Positions 16,907 to 25,869 of a DNA stretch of 64,000 bases are shown in pieces. The position numbers were made by a program, and so were the translations under genes. The notes under the pieces were generated by a model. That model saw nothing but the letters and a program-made list of their open reading frames with translations, was not told the DNA's origin and did no database searches. Position 1 is the stretch's first letter. Every line of letters begins with the position of its first letter. Location: NCBI RefSeq assembly GCF_001005725.1, contig NZ_LBIC01000018.1, forward strand, positions 1-64,000, read 5' to 3'. Source of the stretch: Sphingobium chungbukense. GTDB taxonomy: Bacteria; Pseudomonadota; Alphaproteobacteria; Sphingomonadales; Sphingomonadaceae.

Positions 16907-17277
16907 ATGCACACACTACCGCTTTTATGAGCACATTCAATGACGGCGATTACGACAAAATGCTCGGTCTTCTGTCTCCAGACTGCGTGTACATGGATCC
17001 CAACGGCATCGAGCATAAGGGTGTCGATGCCATCGGCGCATCACTCAAGTCCATCTTCGACGGCACTCTTGGAAGCGTCCAGTATACGGTTTCCTCGACG
17101 ATGCTGGACGAAGCAAGCGACCGCGCCCTTGTCGCCTGGACGATGATGATGACGGCCGCAGACGGCCAGCAATCTTGCGTCGACGGGCTGGATATCCTGG
17201 ATTTTCGCGACGGCAAGCTCATCTCGAAGAACGCCTTCTGCAAAGCAAATGGACTTGCCATACGATCGGTGAAATGA
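16894..17277 (+). CDS. SnoaL-like / NTF2-fold protein
   Basis: 127 residues beginning MSDLNAHTTAFMSTFNDGDY, with AAAGGAG upstream of the ATG at 16894. The NTF2/SnoaL pattern is clear: a first helix, then LLSPDCVYMDPNG, GVDAIGASLKSIF, and a C-terminal DGLDILDFRDGKLISKNAF. A binder or small enzyme is expected; no catalytic residue assignment is possible. It sits at the edge of the nic operon block, just before the second copy of the dispersed repeat. A role in the pathway is plausible but unproven. Confidence 0.7.
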   Translation: MSDLNAHTTAFMSTFNDGDYDKMLGLLSPDCVYMDPNGIEHKGVDAIGASLKSIFDGTLGSVQYTVSSTMLDEASDRALVAWTMMMTAADGQQSCVDGLDILDFRDGKLISKNAFCKANGLAIRSVK

Positions 17278-17377
17278 AGTTCTGCCGACTTTGCGCTTCC
17301 CCGGCACTAAGCTTCGACAGCGGGAGCCGGGGAGCTTATATCAGGACCATAGTCGTCCGGATATAGGAGTGCGCAGC

Positions 17378-17482
17378 TAGAGCATTTTCGAAGCAGATGG
17401 CATCACCTGCGGGATCGGAAAATGTAGGAATCGAAAGACTTTAGAGCCTGATCCGATCCAGTTTGATCGGATCAGGCTCCAG
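17378..17482. repeat. Dispersed intergenic repeat, copy 2, with 15-bp palindrome
   Basis: Same unit and orientation as 10288-10393, starting TAGAGCATTTTCGAAG. Bases 17444-17479 form a perfect 15-bp inverted repeat (GAGCCTGATCCGATC and its complement) with a 6-base loop, able to make a strong hairpin. It falls in the 374-bp gap between the SnoaL-like and PhyH-like genes; the rest of that gap (17483-17651) probably carries the promoter of the latter. Confidence 0.75.
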
Positions 17483-17651
17483 ACAGCGTCGGGTGAATGT
17501 GGCGCGAGTCGTTCGACCGACACAGAGCGCATGATAGATCGTTTCGATCCCGCCGCTGTTCTGTGACGTCCGTGATCAAGTGCATGAATTGCAGAAATTG
17601 CCGCTCCATTTTTCCCGTCCTCGCCTTCGTTTACGTTGATAAGGTATAGTC

Positions 17652-18527
17652 ATGGCTACAATAGCTTCTGTCTCGAATGACACCTCGGTTGACGCTGTAT
17701 GTGAAATCATTGACCGGGATGGTGCCGTCATCATTGAGGGCATGATCACACCGGGTGTGATGGATCAGCTAGTCGGCGACCTGGAGCCATGGATAAAGCG
17801 TTCACCGTTCGGAGAGGCTGGCTTCTCGGGCAATCGAACCCGGCGCACGTCCGCGTTATTTGCCAAATCACGGCATATGACGGAATTTGTTCTCCATCCG
17901 TTGTTTCTAGGCACGGCTGAGAGACTTCTTTGCGTCGAGTTCCCGATGATGGCAGGCGAACGGCAGACCATGGTACGGCCCACGGTTCAGGTATCGGTGA
18001 CGCAAGCAATCGATATCAGTCCGGGCCAGGCTGCACAGGACCTGCACCGTGACGATGGAATGTACCACGTCCGCCATCCCGGTCCCCATGTGCTCCTCCA
18101 GACGCTTCTTGCAGGAACGGACTTCACCGCAAGCAACGGCGCAACGATGGTGATCCCGGGCAGCCATAAATGGGACATGGACCGGCGGCCTCAGCCCCAT
18201 GAAGCGGTTCCTGCTGAAATGAAGCGCGGATCGGGTCTTATGTATGTGGGCAGCGTCTATCATGGAGGGGGCGCGAATATTTCGAACGAGTGCCGCTTGG
18301 CGATCGCACTATCCTTCACCCAAGGCTATCATCGTCAGGAGGAGAATCAGTATCTGGTTGTGCCGCGAGACATGGTGAAACAATATCCCAAGCGGGTTCA
18401 ACAGCTTTTGGGATATGAGATGTCGCCGCCATTCTGCGGCTGGGTTGAGATGAACGAGCCCAGCATCGTCCTTGAAAGTGACGACTTCGCCATAGCCAAG
18501 GCATTCAGCCCTTATGAGCATGAGTAA
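17652..18527 (+). CDS. Phytanoyl-CoA dioxygenase (PhyH) family Fe(II)/2-oxoglutarate enzyme
   Basis: 291 residues. The Fe(II) site of the PhyH family is visible: HRDDGMYH gives H and D near 132-134, and the distal histidine is in VYHGGGANIS near 206, with an arginine (ECRLAIALSF) following for 2-oxoglutarate. The segment ASNGATMVIPGSHKWD is a standard family motif. Such enzymes hydroxylate or oxidatively demethylate small molecules. It lies between the nic operon and the amine dehydrogenase gene. One can imagine hydroxylation or N-demethylation of an alkaloid or its product, but the known nicotine pathways have no such step. The substrate is unknown. Confidence 0.75.
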   Translation: MATIASVSNDTSVDAVCEIIDRDGAVIIEGMITPGVMDQLVGDLEPWIKRSPFGEAGFSGNRTRRTSALFAKSRHMTEFVLHPLFLGTAERLLCVEFPMMAGERQTMVRPTVQVSVTQAIDISPGQAAQDLHRDDGMYHVRHPGPHVLLQTLLAGTDFTASNGATMVIPGSHKWDMDRRPQPHEAVPAEMKRGSGLMYVGSVYHGGGANISNECRLAIALSFTQGYHRQEENQYLVVPRDMVKQYPKRVQQLLGYEMSPPFCGWVEMNEPSIVLESDDFAIAKAFSPYEHE

Positions 18528-18818
18528 CAGCTTGGTACGCGGGGCAAAAATAGGTTGAGAACTATAGATCGGCCCTTGATCGATCGCTTATGTCGGTACA
18601 TCTTTGCGTCCACATCAGCGTGGAAGCAACAGGCCCGCCTTTCAACTCATCTATGCCCTTAGCTGTGTGATTGCCCCTTTTTTGGCCGCTTTCCATATGC
18701 GACTTCACGCCGTTGGCACTATGGTCCCGCGCATCCATCCGGCTCTGGACGAGATGGATGCGCGGCGGCGTCTTCCCGTCATTCCGAAAACTGACTGCGT
18801 GATAACGTGGAGTAACAA

Positions 18819-20843
18819 ATGCGCGACCCTCGATACGATATTCTCTTCGAACCGCTGCAGATCGGCCCTGTAAGAACGAAGAACCGGTTCTATGTTGTGC
18901 CGCACGCCACCGCGATGGGCATGCCCGCCCTGGATGAGATGATTGCGTTCCGGAAAGCCAGGGCCGAGGGTGGCTGGGGCGTTGTCTGTCTTGAGGAGAC
19001 GATGATCCACGAAACCTCGGACCACGCACCTTTGCCTGATCCGCGGATGTACAACGACAAATATATCGAGCCGCTATCACGCGTGGTCGCAGCCGTGAAG
19101 GAGTATGGCGCGCTCGCAGGTATAGAGCTCGCGCATGCGGGTGCCTCCGGCCCTGCCATCAACCATCGCGAACATCCGCTTTCACCCACCGGCAAGTTCC
19201 CACATTATTTCATCAATCCCATCTCGGCGCGAACCATCGACAGGCAGGACATCACAAACTTCCGCCAGTGGTATCGGGACGCGGCGCTGCGTGCCCGCAA
19301 GGCCGGCTTCGATATCATTTACGTCTACTGCGCGCACAACCTGTCGCTGCTGCAGGACTTTCTGGATACCAGGACGAACAAGCGCACCGACGAATATGGC
19401 GGCGTATTTGAGAATCGCGTCCGCTTGCTCCGGGAGACGCTTTCCGACGTGAAGGACGCGGTGGGGGACACCTGTGCCGTCGCCGTTCGCTTCGCTGTCG
19501 AGGATCGGCGTCGGCCTTCGAACATCACCGCACTCGAGGATGGTCGCCGTGTGGTGGAGGCGCTTGCCGATGTGCCTGACCTGTGGGACGTGAACGTCAG
19601 CGATTGGGCCTGGGATAGCGGCAGCAGTCGGTTCTTTGAGGAGGGCCAGCAGGAGCCGTTCATCGATTTTGTGAAAAAGGTCACCAACAAGCCGGTTGTT
19701 GGCGTCGGCCGCTTCACCTCGCCTGATGCGATGGTAAGTCAGATCAAGCGCGGAGTGCTTGATCTCATCGGGGCCGCGCGCCCTTCGATAGCTGACCCTT
19801 TCCTCCCGAACAAGATCGACACGGGCCGTCACGACGACATCCGGGAATGTATCGGCTGCAACGCCTGCACCGCTGAGGTGATGACCTATTCCAGAATCCG
19901 TTGCACGCAGAACCCCTCCGCAGGCGAGGAGCATGTGAACGGCTGGCATCCTGAGAATGTGCCGGAGGCGCACGACCCCGACGCATCTATACTCGTAGTG
20001 GGCGGCGGCCCGGCTGGCTTGGAGGCAGCCCACACGCTTGCCAAGCGTGGATATCAGGTATCTATCGCGGACGCGGGCAGCGAATGGGGCGGCCGCCTCG
20101 TACGCGAGCGGAGGATGCCGCGGCTGAGTGCCTGGGGTCGCGTGGTGGATTACCGCGTCAGTCAGCTACAGACGATGCCGAACGTCAACATGTATCTCGA
20201 AAGTCCGCTCAACGCAGACGATGTCGTGGGTTTCGGGGCCGACCACATCATCATTGCGACGGGCGCCAAATGGCGCGGCGAAGGCGTGGGACGCCATCAC
20301 GACGAGCCCATCACGGGGCACGACCTTCCCCATGTGCTTTGCGCGGAGGACATCCTCAACGACAATGTGCCGAGTGGCGGCAGCGTTGTCGTCTACGACG
20401 AGGACTATTATTATATGGCGGCCGTTATAGCCGACCGCCTTGCCAAGGCGGGTTGCAAGGTGACCTATGTAACGACGGCCAGCGATCCTTCCCCCTGGAC
20501 GCACAACACATTGGAACTCGTGCACGTCATCAATTCAATGAATGAAGCCGGGATCGCGATCGTGGTCGGCACAATGATCACATCGATCGACGAAGGTTTG
20601 GTGACCGCCAGCCGCCTGCTTGACGGGGTAGAAAGCCGCATCGACGCGGACACAGTTGTCCTGGTTACCGGCCAGATCTCTGACGATGAACTCTATCAGG
20701 AGCTGGTCGCGAAGCGCCAGGCGGGCCTCATCCGCTCGGTCGAGCGGATCGGGGACTGCCTAGGCGCTGGCCAAATCGCGCAGGCTACTTACGATGGCAG
20801 AAAGGCGGGAATCCGGTTCGGCGAGTTGACCCCAACCGGATGA
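18819..20843 (+). CDS. FMN/[4Fe-4S] amine dehydrogenase, trimethylamine-dehydrogenase family (pseudooxynicotine dehydrogenase-like)
   Basis: 674 residues (about 74 kDa). Residues 1-340 form an old-yellow-enzyme TIM barrel (FEPLQIGPVRTKNRF, GIELAHAGASG, TDEYGGVFENRVRLL). The [4Fe-4S] cysteines are C344, C347, C350 and C362 (ECIGCNAC, RCTQNP), the spacing of trimethylamine dehydrogenase. From about 390 a second flavin/nucleotide-binding module starts (SILVVGGGPAGLEAA). Agrobacterium tumefaciens S33 Pno, which oxidatively removes methylamine from 6-hydroxypseudooxynicotine, is an FMN/4Fe-4S protein of this family and size. In this setting that is the best guess. Alternatives are dimethylamine/trimethylamine dehydrogenases or N-methylproline demethylases. 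Confidence 0.72.
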   Translation: MRDPRYDILFEPLQIGPVRTKNRFYVVPHATAMGMPALDEMIAFRKARAEGGWGVVCLEETMIHETSDHAPLPDPRMYNDKYIEPLSRVVAAVKEYGALAGIELAHAGASGPAINHREHPLSPTGKFPHYFINPISARTIDRQDITNFRQWYRDAALRARKAGFDIIYVYCAHNLSLLQDFLDTRTNKRTDEYGGVFENRVRLLRETLSDVKDAVGDTCAVAVRFAVEDRRRPSNITALEDGRRVVEALADVPDLWDVNVSDWAWDSGSSRFFEEGQQEPFIDFVKKVTNKPVVGVGRFTSPDAMVSQIKRGVLDLIGAARPSIADPFLPNKIDTGRHDDIRECIGCNACTAEVMTYSRIRCTQNPSAGEEHVNGWHPENVPEAHDPDASILVVGGGPAGLEAAHTLAKRGYQVSIADAGSEWGGRLVRERRMPRLSAWGRVVDYRVSQLQTMPNVNMYLESPLNADDVVGFGADHIIIATGAKWRGEGVGRHHDEPITGHDLPHVLCAEDILNDNVPSGGSVVVYDEDYYYMAAVIADRLAKAGCKVTYVTTASDPSPWTHNTLELVHVINSMNEAGIAIVVGTMITSIDEGLVTASRLLDGVESRIDADTVVLVTGQISDDELYQELVAKRQAGLIRSVERIGDCLGAGQIAQATYDGRKAGIRFGELTPTG

Positions 20844-20885
20844 GCTCGGGACGCTGGCCGGGCATATAGCCCAGCCAGCGTTCGC

Positions 20886-21611
20886 TTATGGCACGGCCGC
20901 CTGGATGCCCGCAGCGAGAAACTCGACCATGTGGTCGAGCATCTCGTCCTTGGAAATATGCCTGATCTCACCTTCAGTCAGGTCCTCAATGCGGCCGAGA
21001 TCGTTCAGCATGAAGAGATATGTCCCCACGAGAAACGCCATGCGCAGGCCGATGGTTCTCTTGGGAATGTCGGGGAGCACCTTCGCCAGCGCATCGACAT
21101 ACCGCTTGACTGAGGCGTCGTAGACCTCCCGCCGCAGTCTCAGCGCATGCTCTTCCGGCTCGGCGTGCAGACGGGCCTGAAGGCGCACGAAGGCGGACCC
21201 CGCCTCTCCGCTGTACTTCAGATCCCATTGTGGTTGAAGATAAGCGCGGACGATCGCCTTGACCGTTAACGGTTTTCCTCCTTCAAGAAGCTGATCCAGC
21301 AGAACGTGACGGCGTCCGGACAACAATCCGCCGCGACGACGATAAACCTCATCGAACAGCTGCTGCTTGCTCTCGAAATAATAGCGGATCAACCCCTGGT
21401 TAACGCCCGCCCGCTCGGCGATATCGCGGATGCTGATGCCCGCATAGCCCCCTTCTGCGAAGGCGATCTCCGCCTTGTTGAGGATCGTCTCGCGATGGTT
21501 GCCGTCCTTCCTTGGCCGACCAGGCTTACGCCGCCTTTCTGTAGCTTCCGTCTTTTTTTCCGGAGCGGCCGCGGCCTGCGCTTCAGCTTCCATTCTCACC
21601 GCTTCCAACAT
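20886..21611 (-). CDS. TetR-family transcriptional regulator
   Basis: About 241 residues. After a basic, alanine-rich leader (RRRKPGRPRKDGNHRE) comes the TetR helix-turn-helix (ETILNKAEIAFAEGGYAGIS, then IAERAGVNQGLIRYYFESK) and a mainly helical ligand-binding domain. The gene ends 43 bp from the end of the convergent amine dehydrogenase gene. Its own promoter faces the 21.7-22.8 kb region, so it may control the plus-strand operon starting at 22793 or the amine dehydrogenase; no operator could be picked out. Starts at 21611 or 21593 are both possible. Confidence 0.85.
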   Translation of the reverse strand: MLEAVRMEAEAQAAAAPEKKTEATERRRKPGRPRKDGNHRETILNKAEIAFAEGGYAGISIRDIAERAGVNQGLIRYYFESKQQLFDEVYRRRGGLLSGRRHVLLDQLLEGGKPLTVKAIVRAYLQPQWDLKYSGEAGSAFVRLQARLHAEPEEHALRLRREVYDASVKRYVDALAKVLPDIPKRTIGLRMAFLVGTYLFMLNDLGRIEDLTEGEIRHISKDEMLDHMVEFLAAGIQAAVP

Positions 21612-21693
21612 CAAGATTTCTGAATCGCATGGGCAAGTACCAGGCTTGCGAGAAGCCGAGCTCGTCCACGTCCTTGGATAACGTCACGTCCAG

Positions 21694-21972
21694 TCACTGA
21701 ATAATATCTCCGCGATTTCGCCGATGGTCAATTTGCCTGTCCATTGTTGGAATGGACAGGTGGGGTAGCATCTGCGCATACGCCGCCAGAACCATAGCAT
21801 TGATGTTGTAACGACCGACGAGGAAGGTGGGCAGCGGCGGGCGCACTCGCGCCGAAGCTAACGCACGACGCCCGGTCGGTATCGTTTCGCGGCTGCGGCG
21901 TGCAGCAGCTGTTCCCGCCCTCGTCGTCACATTCCAACTCGCTACGGTCTTTCCGATGCGATGGGCCTTCAA
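21694..21972 (-). pseudogene. Degenerate nicE-like (maleate isomerase) relic
   Basis: The predicted peptide begins MKAHRIGKTVASWNVTT and continues with ARRSRETIPTGRRALASARVR. This aligns position by position with the start of the intact NicE encoded at 15771 (RAYRIGQIVPSSNVTM, then LRARETISPERFTFHSARMR). After this the match breaks down, with only a faint resemblance to the following helix, and about two thirds of the gene is missing. The DNA just upstream (CCTATGCTGC, then GCGTTAATTC) also resembles the sequence upstream of nicE (CCTTTGCTGC, then CATTAATTCG). The relic therefore looks like an old duplicate of the nicE 5' region or the remains of a second maleate-isomerase-like gene. Confidence 0.6.
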
Positions 21973-22792
21973 CCGCCACCTCCTATGCTGCCCAGACGCG
22001 CGTTAATTCTACACCTGCAATATTACAAGATGAAACTCTTTACTATCTCGCCGTTTAGCCCGAGCCGCCAACGTTATATTCTCGATTTTGTTGCGCGCAA
22101 CCGTCAGGATATCATGTCGTGGTATTGCTCGACCTTGAGGCGACCTGGGCAGTAAGCCGGGCGTGATGCACGGAGCAAGGTGGCCGCCATGGCCCCATTG
22201 CGAAGCAGTCGGAGGCATCGAGTGGCGTAAATAACGGGAAAAATCTGCACTTGCGATCGATCAACTGGCCTTCGCTCAGCATCCGTCGATCTCCTTCGCC
22301 CCTCGCGCATGGCTCCAGATGATCGCCGAAACGACGCATCGACTATCCGCCCAGGAAAGCCCTACGACAACAAAAACAAACCGCTCGAAACGAGGTATAT
22401 GCGCCCTGCCCTCTCGACCGAGCAGAGCCGCCTTTCTTGACTTGACCAATAATTTTGCATCTGTAGAATTAATCCGGAAATCTGAGAGAGTCTAGCGCGA
22501 GATATCCCTGCCTGAAATAACATCGTTCGGATGAACTTACCCGGGAAAGCTCAGCGCATATGTGGAGCCCGTCTGGTCGAAAATCAGCTGAGCAGATTTG
22601 ATCGGCACGGAAAGCCAGGCTCTCTTAATATAGGACTAAAGGCATGTTCGCAGTATCCGGCGATCGAGCGTGGAGAAGCAGTCTGGCCGGGTAGATACCG
22701 GCTCGGAGAACCGACGCAGGGACACTGTTCAAACCGACGACGACCCGATCTTTTTATTATTGACTTGAATAATATTCTGGAGAGAAGATTCA
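21973..22792. other. 820-bp stretch without a recognisable gene
   Basis: Short open frames occur on both strands, but none shows a family pattern or a good ribosome site. The region separates the nicE-like relic from the plus-strand operon at 22793 and probably contains that operon's control region. Confidence 0.45.
22442..22469 (+). promoter_or_regulatory. Candidate sigma-70-type promoter upstream of the 22793 operon
   Basis: TTGACC and TAGAAT separated by 16 bp, in an AT-rich patch of an otherwise GC-rich sequence. It lies 324 bp before the first gene, so it would give a long leader; another weak candidate lies nearer, around 22760. Pattern only, with no supporting data. Confidence 0.25.
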
Positions 22793-23932
22793 ATGGCCAG
22801 CCCGGCAAAGATAGATTTTGTTTATTTATCCGAGAGCGACATGATCGCAGCGGGTGTGACCGACATGCCGACCTGCGTCGATACGATGGAGGAGATGTTC
22901 GGGCTCTTGTGGCACGGCGACTATCGCATGGCGGGTGCCAATAATGACTCCCATGGCGCGATGGTGTTGTTTCCAAAGGAGTCTCCTTTCCCCGACATGC
23001 CGAAGGCGACTGCCGACCGCCGCTTCATGGCCATGCCCGCCTATCTTGGCGGTCGCTTCCGTACAGCCGGCGTCAAATGGTATGGATCGAACGTTGAAAA
23101 TCGTGAGAAAGGCCTGCCGCGGTCTATCCTGATGTTCGTGCTCAATGACGCAGACACGGGTGCGCCTCTTGCCTTCATGTCCGCCAATCTCCTGTCAGCG
23201 TACAGGACCGGCGCCATTCCCGGCGTCGGGGCTCGCCATCTGGCGCGTCGGGACTCCAAAGTGGTCGGCCTTGTCGGCCCCGGCGTCATGGGTAAGACCA
23301 CGCTCATGGCTCTGTGCGCCGTTTGTCCCGACATCGACACGATCAAGATCAAAGGGCGCGGCAAATCCAGTATCGATAGCTTCCTCGCCTGGCTCAAATC
23401 CGACATGCCCCAGATCGCGAACATCGAGGTGGTCGATACGATCGAGGCGGCGGTTCGCGAATCCGACATCGTCACCTACTGCAACACCGGTCTGTCCGGC
23501 GACCCATCGACCTATCCTCTTGTCAAACGTGAATGGGTCAAGCCCGGCGCTTTCCTGGCTATGCCATCCAGCTGTGAGATCGACAGTGACATGGAAGCTC
23601 CGGAAGTTCGTAAGGTCGTGGACAATACTGGTCTCTATGAAGCCTGGTTTGAAGAGTTGCCAAAGCCTGCGCACAATGTGGTGCCCGTCATTGGCGTAAA
23701 GTTCATGGACATGATCGCCGAAGGCCGGATGGCCAAAGAGGATCTCGAGGATTTGGGTCGCATCGTCGCTGGAGAGGCCCCGGGCCGGACGAATGATGAG
23801 GAGATCATCATCATGTCGGTGGGCGGAATGCCGGTTGAGGACGTCGCCTGGGGCACGATCGTTTATCGAAACGCCATCGAACGCAACATCGGGCAATCCC
23901 TGAACCTTTGGGAAACGCCCGTTCTGCGCTGA
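22793..23932 (+). CDS. Ornithine cyclodeaminase-like NAD(P)-binding protein (tyramine oxidase subunit B-type)
   Basis: 379 residues of the ornithine cyclodeaminase/mu-crystallin superfamily. The Rossmann motif VGLVGPGVMGKTTL is near residue 158, the active-site region KWYGSN near 94, and the NLLSAYRTGAIPGVGARHLA helix precedes the nucleotide domain. It is longer than ordinary ornithine cyclodeaminases (about 320-350 residues). It resembles proteins annotated as the second subunit of tyramine oxidase. Family members reduce cyclic imines or deaminate amino acids with NAD(P)H. As first gene of an operon with RidA and flavin amine oxidases it could handle an imine formed during alkaloid side-chain oxidation. 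GGAGAG precedes the ATG. Confidence 0.72.
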   Translation: MASPAKIDFVYLSESDMIAAGVTDMPTCVDTMEEMFGLLWHGDYRMAGANNDSHGAMVLFPKESPFPDMPKATADRRFMAMPAYLGGRFRTAGVKWYGSNVENREKGLPRSILMFVLNDADTGAPLAFMSANLLSAYRTGAIPGVGARHLARRDSKVVGLVGPGVMGKTTLMALCAVCPDIDTIKIKGRGKSSIDSFLAWLKSDMPQIANIEVVDTIEAAVRESDIVTYCNTGLSGDPSTYPLVKREWVKPGAFLAMPSSCEIDSDMEAPEVRKVVDNTGLYEAWFEELPKPAHNVVPVIGVKFMDMIAEGRMAKEDLEDLGRIVAGEAPGRTNDEEIIIMSVGGMPVEDVAWGTIVYRNAIERNIGQSLNLWETPVLR

Positions 23933-23983
23933 TGCATAATCCGTATTCGGCCAGATCGGCCGCGCTACTTAGTCGGAGGACAA

Positions 23984-24406
23984 ATGGTTAACGTCGTAAA
24001 ACTCAAGACCGGCTCAAGATATGAGGATCTGGCGAGCTATTCGCGACTGGTAGCGGTCGATAACTTGATATTCGTTTCCAACACCGCGGGCCGCAATCCT
24101 CAAACGCAGGAGATACCGGACGATGTCACCCAACAGACCGAACAGGTGATAGCCAACATCGAGCGCGCGCTTGGCGCGGTCGGAGCAAGCCTTGGCGACG
24201 TGGTTGCGTCCCGCATTTTCATCCAGGACCCGGCCGACGTACCAGCGGTCATGGCCAAGGTAGGGGAACGTTTCCGCGGCGTCGATCCGGCGATGACATT
24301 GACGTGTCCTCCACTTAGTTCGAACGTGTACAAGGTCGAGATCGAAGTGACCGCATTCCGGGGCGCTTCGAAGGGTAAGGTGGAAACCCGACGACTGTCG
24401 ATCTGA
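23984..24406 (+). CDS. RidA-family enamine/imine deaminase
   Basis: 140 residues, the normal length for the YjgF/YER057c/UK114 (RidA) family. Landmarks are AVDNLIFVSNTAGRNP, the VTQQTEQVIANIERAL helix, VVASRIFIQDPADVPAV and the VYKVEIEVTAF end. The arginine of archetypal RidA (R105) sits in a C-terminal [SA]RxxV-type motif; here that place reads PLSSNVYKVEIEV without an arginine. This places it in one of the Rid subfamilies (Rid1-7) with unproven imine hydrolase activity. It is encoded between a cyclodeaminase-like protein and a DAO oxidase, both producers or users of imines. An imine-handling role is therefore plausible. Confidence 0.8.
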   Translation: MVNVVKLKTGSRYEDLASYSRLVAVDNLIFVSNTAGRNPQTQEIPDDVTQQTEQVIANIERALGAVGASLGDVVASRIFIQDPADVPAVMAKVGERFRGVDPAMTLTCPPLSSNVYKVEIEVTAFRGASKGKVETRRLSI

Positions 24407-24448
24407 CCCACGTCGTCGTCGCTCCATCGGCGGCGGGTATATATATGT

Positions 24449-25765
24449 ATGAAGGATAGCCAGGTGGAATCGCCAACCGCATCCATAACAACTAGCGACA
24501 GGCTTCCGCGATCCGCTTCCGTGGTCATTATCGGGGGTGGGATCGTTGGGCTGACAGCGGCGCTCACGCTCAGCGAGCGCGGTGTTCAGGTGGTTGTCCT
24601 GGAAAAGGGGTCGGTAGCGGGGGAGCAGTCGTCCCGTAACCAGGGCTGGATTCGCAAGACCAGTCGCGCTCCGGCCGACGTGCCGCTGGCTGCCGCTTCA
24701 GACCGGCTTTGGGCTGGATTGGCAGAGCGGGTCGGTTCCGATGTAGGCTATCGGCAGGCCGGCATTCTCTTTCTCGCTAAAAGCGAGGCGGAAATGCATG
24801 TCCACGAGAAATGGCTACAATCCGTCGAGCAGTGCGATCTGGATTCTCGTCTGCTCACCCTGCGGGATATCGATCACCTCGTTCCTGGCGGACGCGGCGA
24901 CTGGGCTGGGGGCATCTATACGCCGTCGGACGGGCGTGCCGAGCCCTCGCTAGCCGCCTACGCGATCGCGCGCGCCGCACGCGCCAAGGGGGCGATCATA
25001 CTCGAAAACTGTGCGGTGCGCTCGCTCGTCCTTTCTGGCAGTCGTGTCACGGGTGCAGTGACAGAGCATGGCGAGATCCGCAGCGATGCCGTTTTGCTGG
25101 CGGGCGGCCTGTGGTCGCGGCGCTTCCTGGGTAATCTGGGCGTCGATCTTCCGACTTTGCCGCTTACTGTGTCGGTGGCCCGCACCGCTCCGATGGAGGG
25201 GCCGACCGAGATTGCCGTGGGAGGGCCGGACTTTTCCTTTCGGAAACATGCGGATGGCGGCTTTATCGTAACCCAGCGCAGTGCCGTAAAGGCGCCGATC
25301 ACGCTTGACCATCTCTTGATCGGCCAACGATATATTTCCTCCCTGAAGACCCAAGGGCGGTATCTTCGAGTGTCGATCGGGCGCGAATTCTTTCAGGATC
25401 TGGCCCTTCCTCGCCGCTGGAAACCTGATGCCCGTTCACCCTTTGAGCGTGTCCGAACAAAAGATCCGGCGATCGATCAACGCGCAATCGGTGAAGCTTT
25501 CGCTGCTCTGAGTGCAGCCTGGCCCGTATTCGAGCAGGCCGAAATCGTCCAGACGTGGGCAGGAACCGTGGATGTCACCCCGGACTCAACGCCAGTCATC
25601 GATCACGTGAGCAGCATCCCCGGGCTGACCGTCTGCACGGGCTTTTCAGGTCATGGCTTCGGAACCTCGCCTGCGGCGGGTGAACTGGCGGCCGACCTGA
25701 TAACGGGCGCCGACCCCATAATAGATCCGTCACCCTATCGGTTCGGGCGGTTCGCAGCATCTTAG
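24449..25765 (+). CDS. FAD-dependent oxidoreductase of the DAO (DadA/glycine oxidase) family
   Basis: 438 residues. The N-terminal FAD site is VVIIGGGIVGLTAALTLSERG (split here by its conserved acidic end VVVLEKG), followed by GEQSSRNQGWIRKTSR, which is typical of DAO-family amino acid or N-methyl amine oxidases/dehydrogenases. The C-terminal motif VTPDSTPVIDHVSSIPGL and GFSGHGFGTSPAAGELAADLI closes the FAD site. It could oxidise a secondary amine such as N-methylaminobutyrate, methylated amino acids or D-amino acids. It is third in the 22793 operon, 42 bp after the ridA-like gene. Confidence 0.8.
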   Translation: MKDSQVESPTASITTSDRLPRSASVVIIGGGIVGLTAALTLSERGVQVVVLEKGSVAGEQSSRNQGWIRKTSRAPADVPLAAASDRLWAGLAERVGSDVGYRQAGILFLAKSEAEMHVHEKWLQSVEQCDLDSRLLTLRDIDHLVPGGRGDWAGGIYTPSDGRAEPSLAAYAIARAARAKGAIILENCAVRSLVLSGSRVTGAVTEHGEIRSDAVLLAGGLWSRRFLGNLGVDLPTLPLTVSVARTAPMEGPTEIAVGGPDFSFRKHADGGFIVTQRSAVKAPITLDHLLIGQRYISSLKTQGRYLRVSIGREFFQDLALPRRWKPDARSPFERVRTKDPAIDQRAIGEAFAALSAAWPVFEQAEIVQTWAGTVDVTPDSTPVIDHVSSIPGLTVCTGFSGHGFGTSPAAGELAADLITGADPIIDPSPYRFGRFAAS

Positions 25766-25869
25766 CAATCGGTCCATCCGAAACGATTAGCGGGTCGGCT
25801 TCCGCAAAATCAGGCCGAAGATCATAAAGACCACTTGTTGGACCCACTATCGAGAGGACAGGAGCCGCA

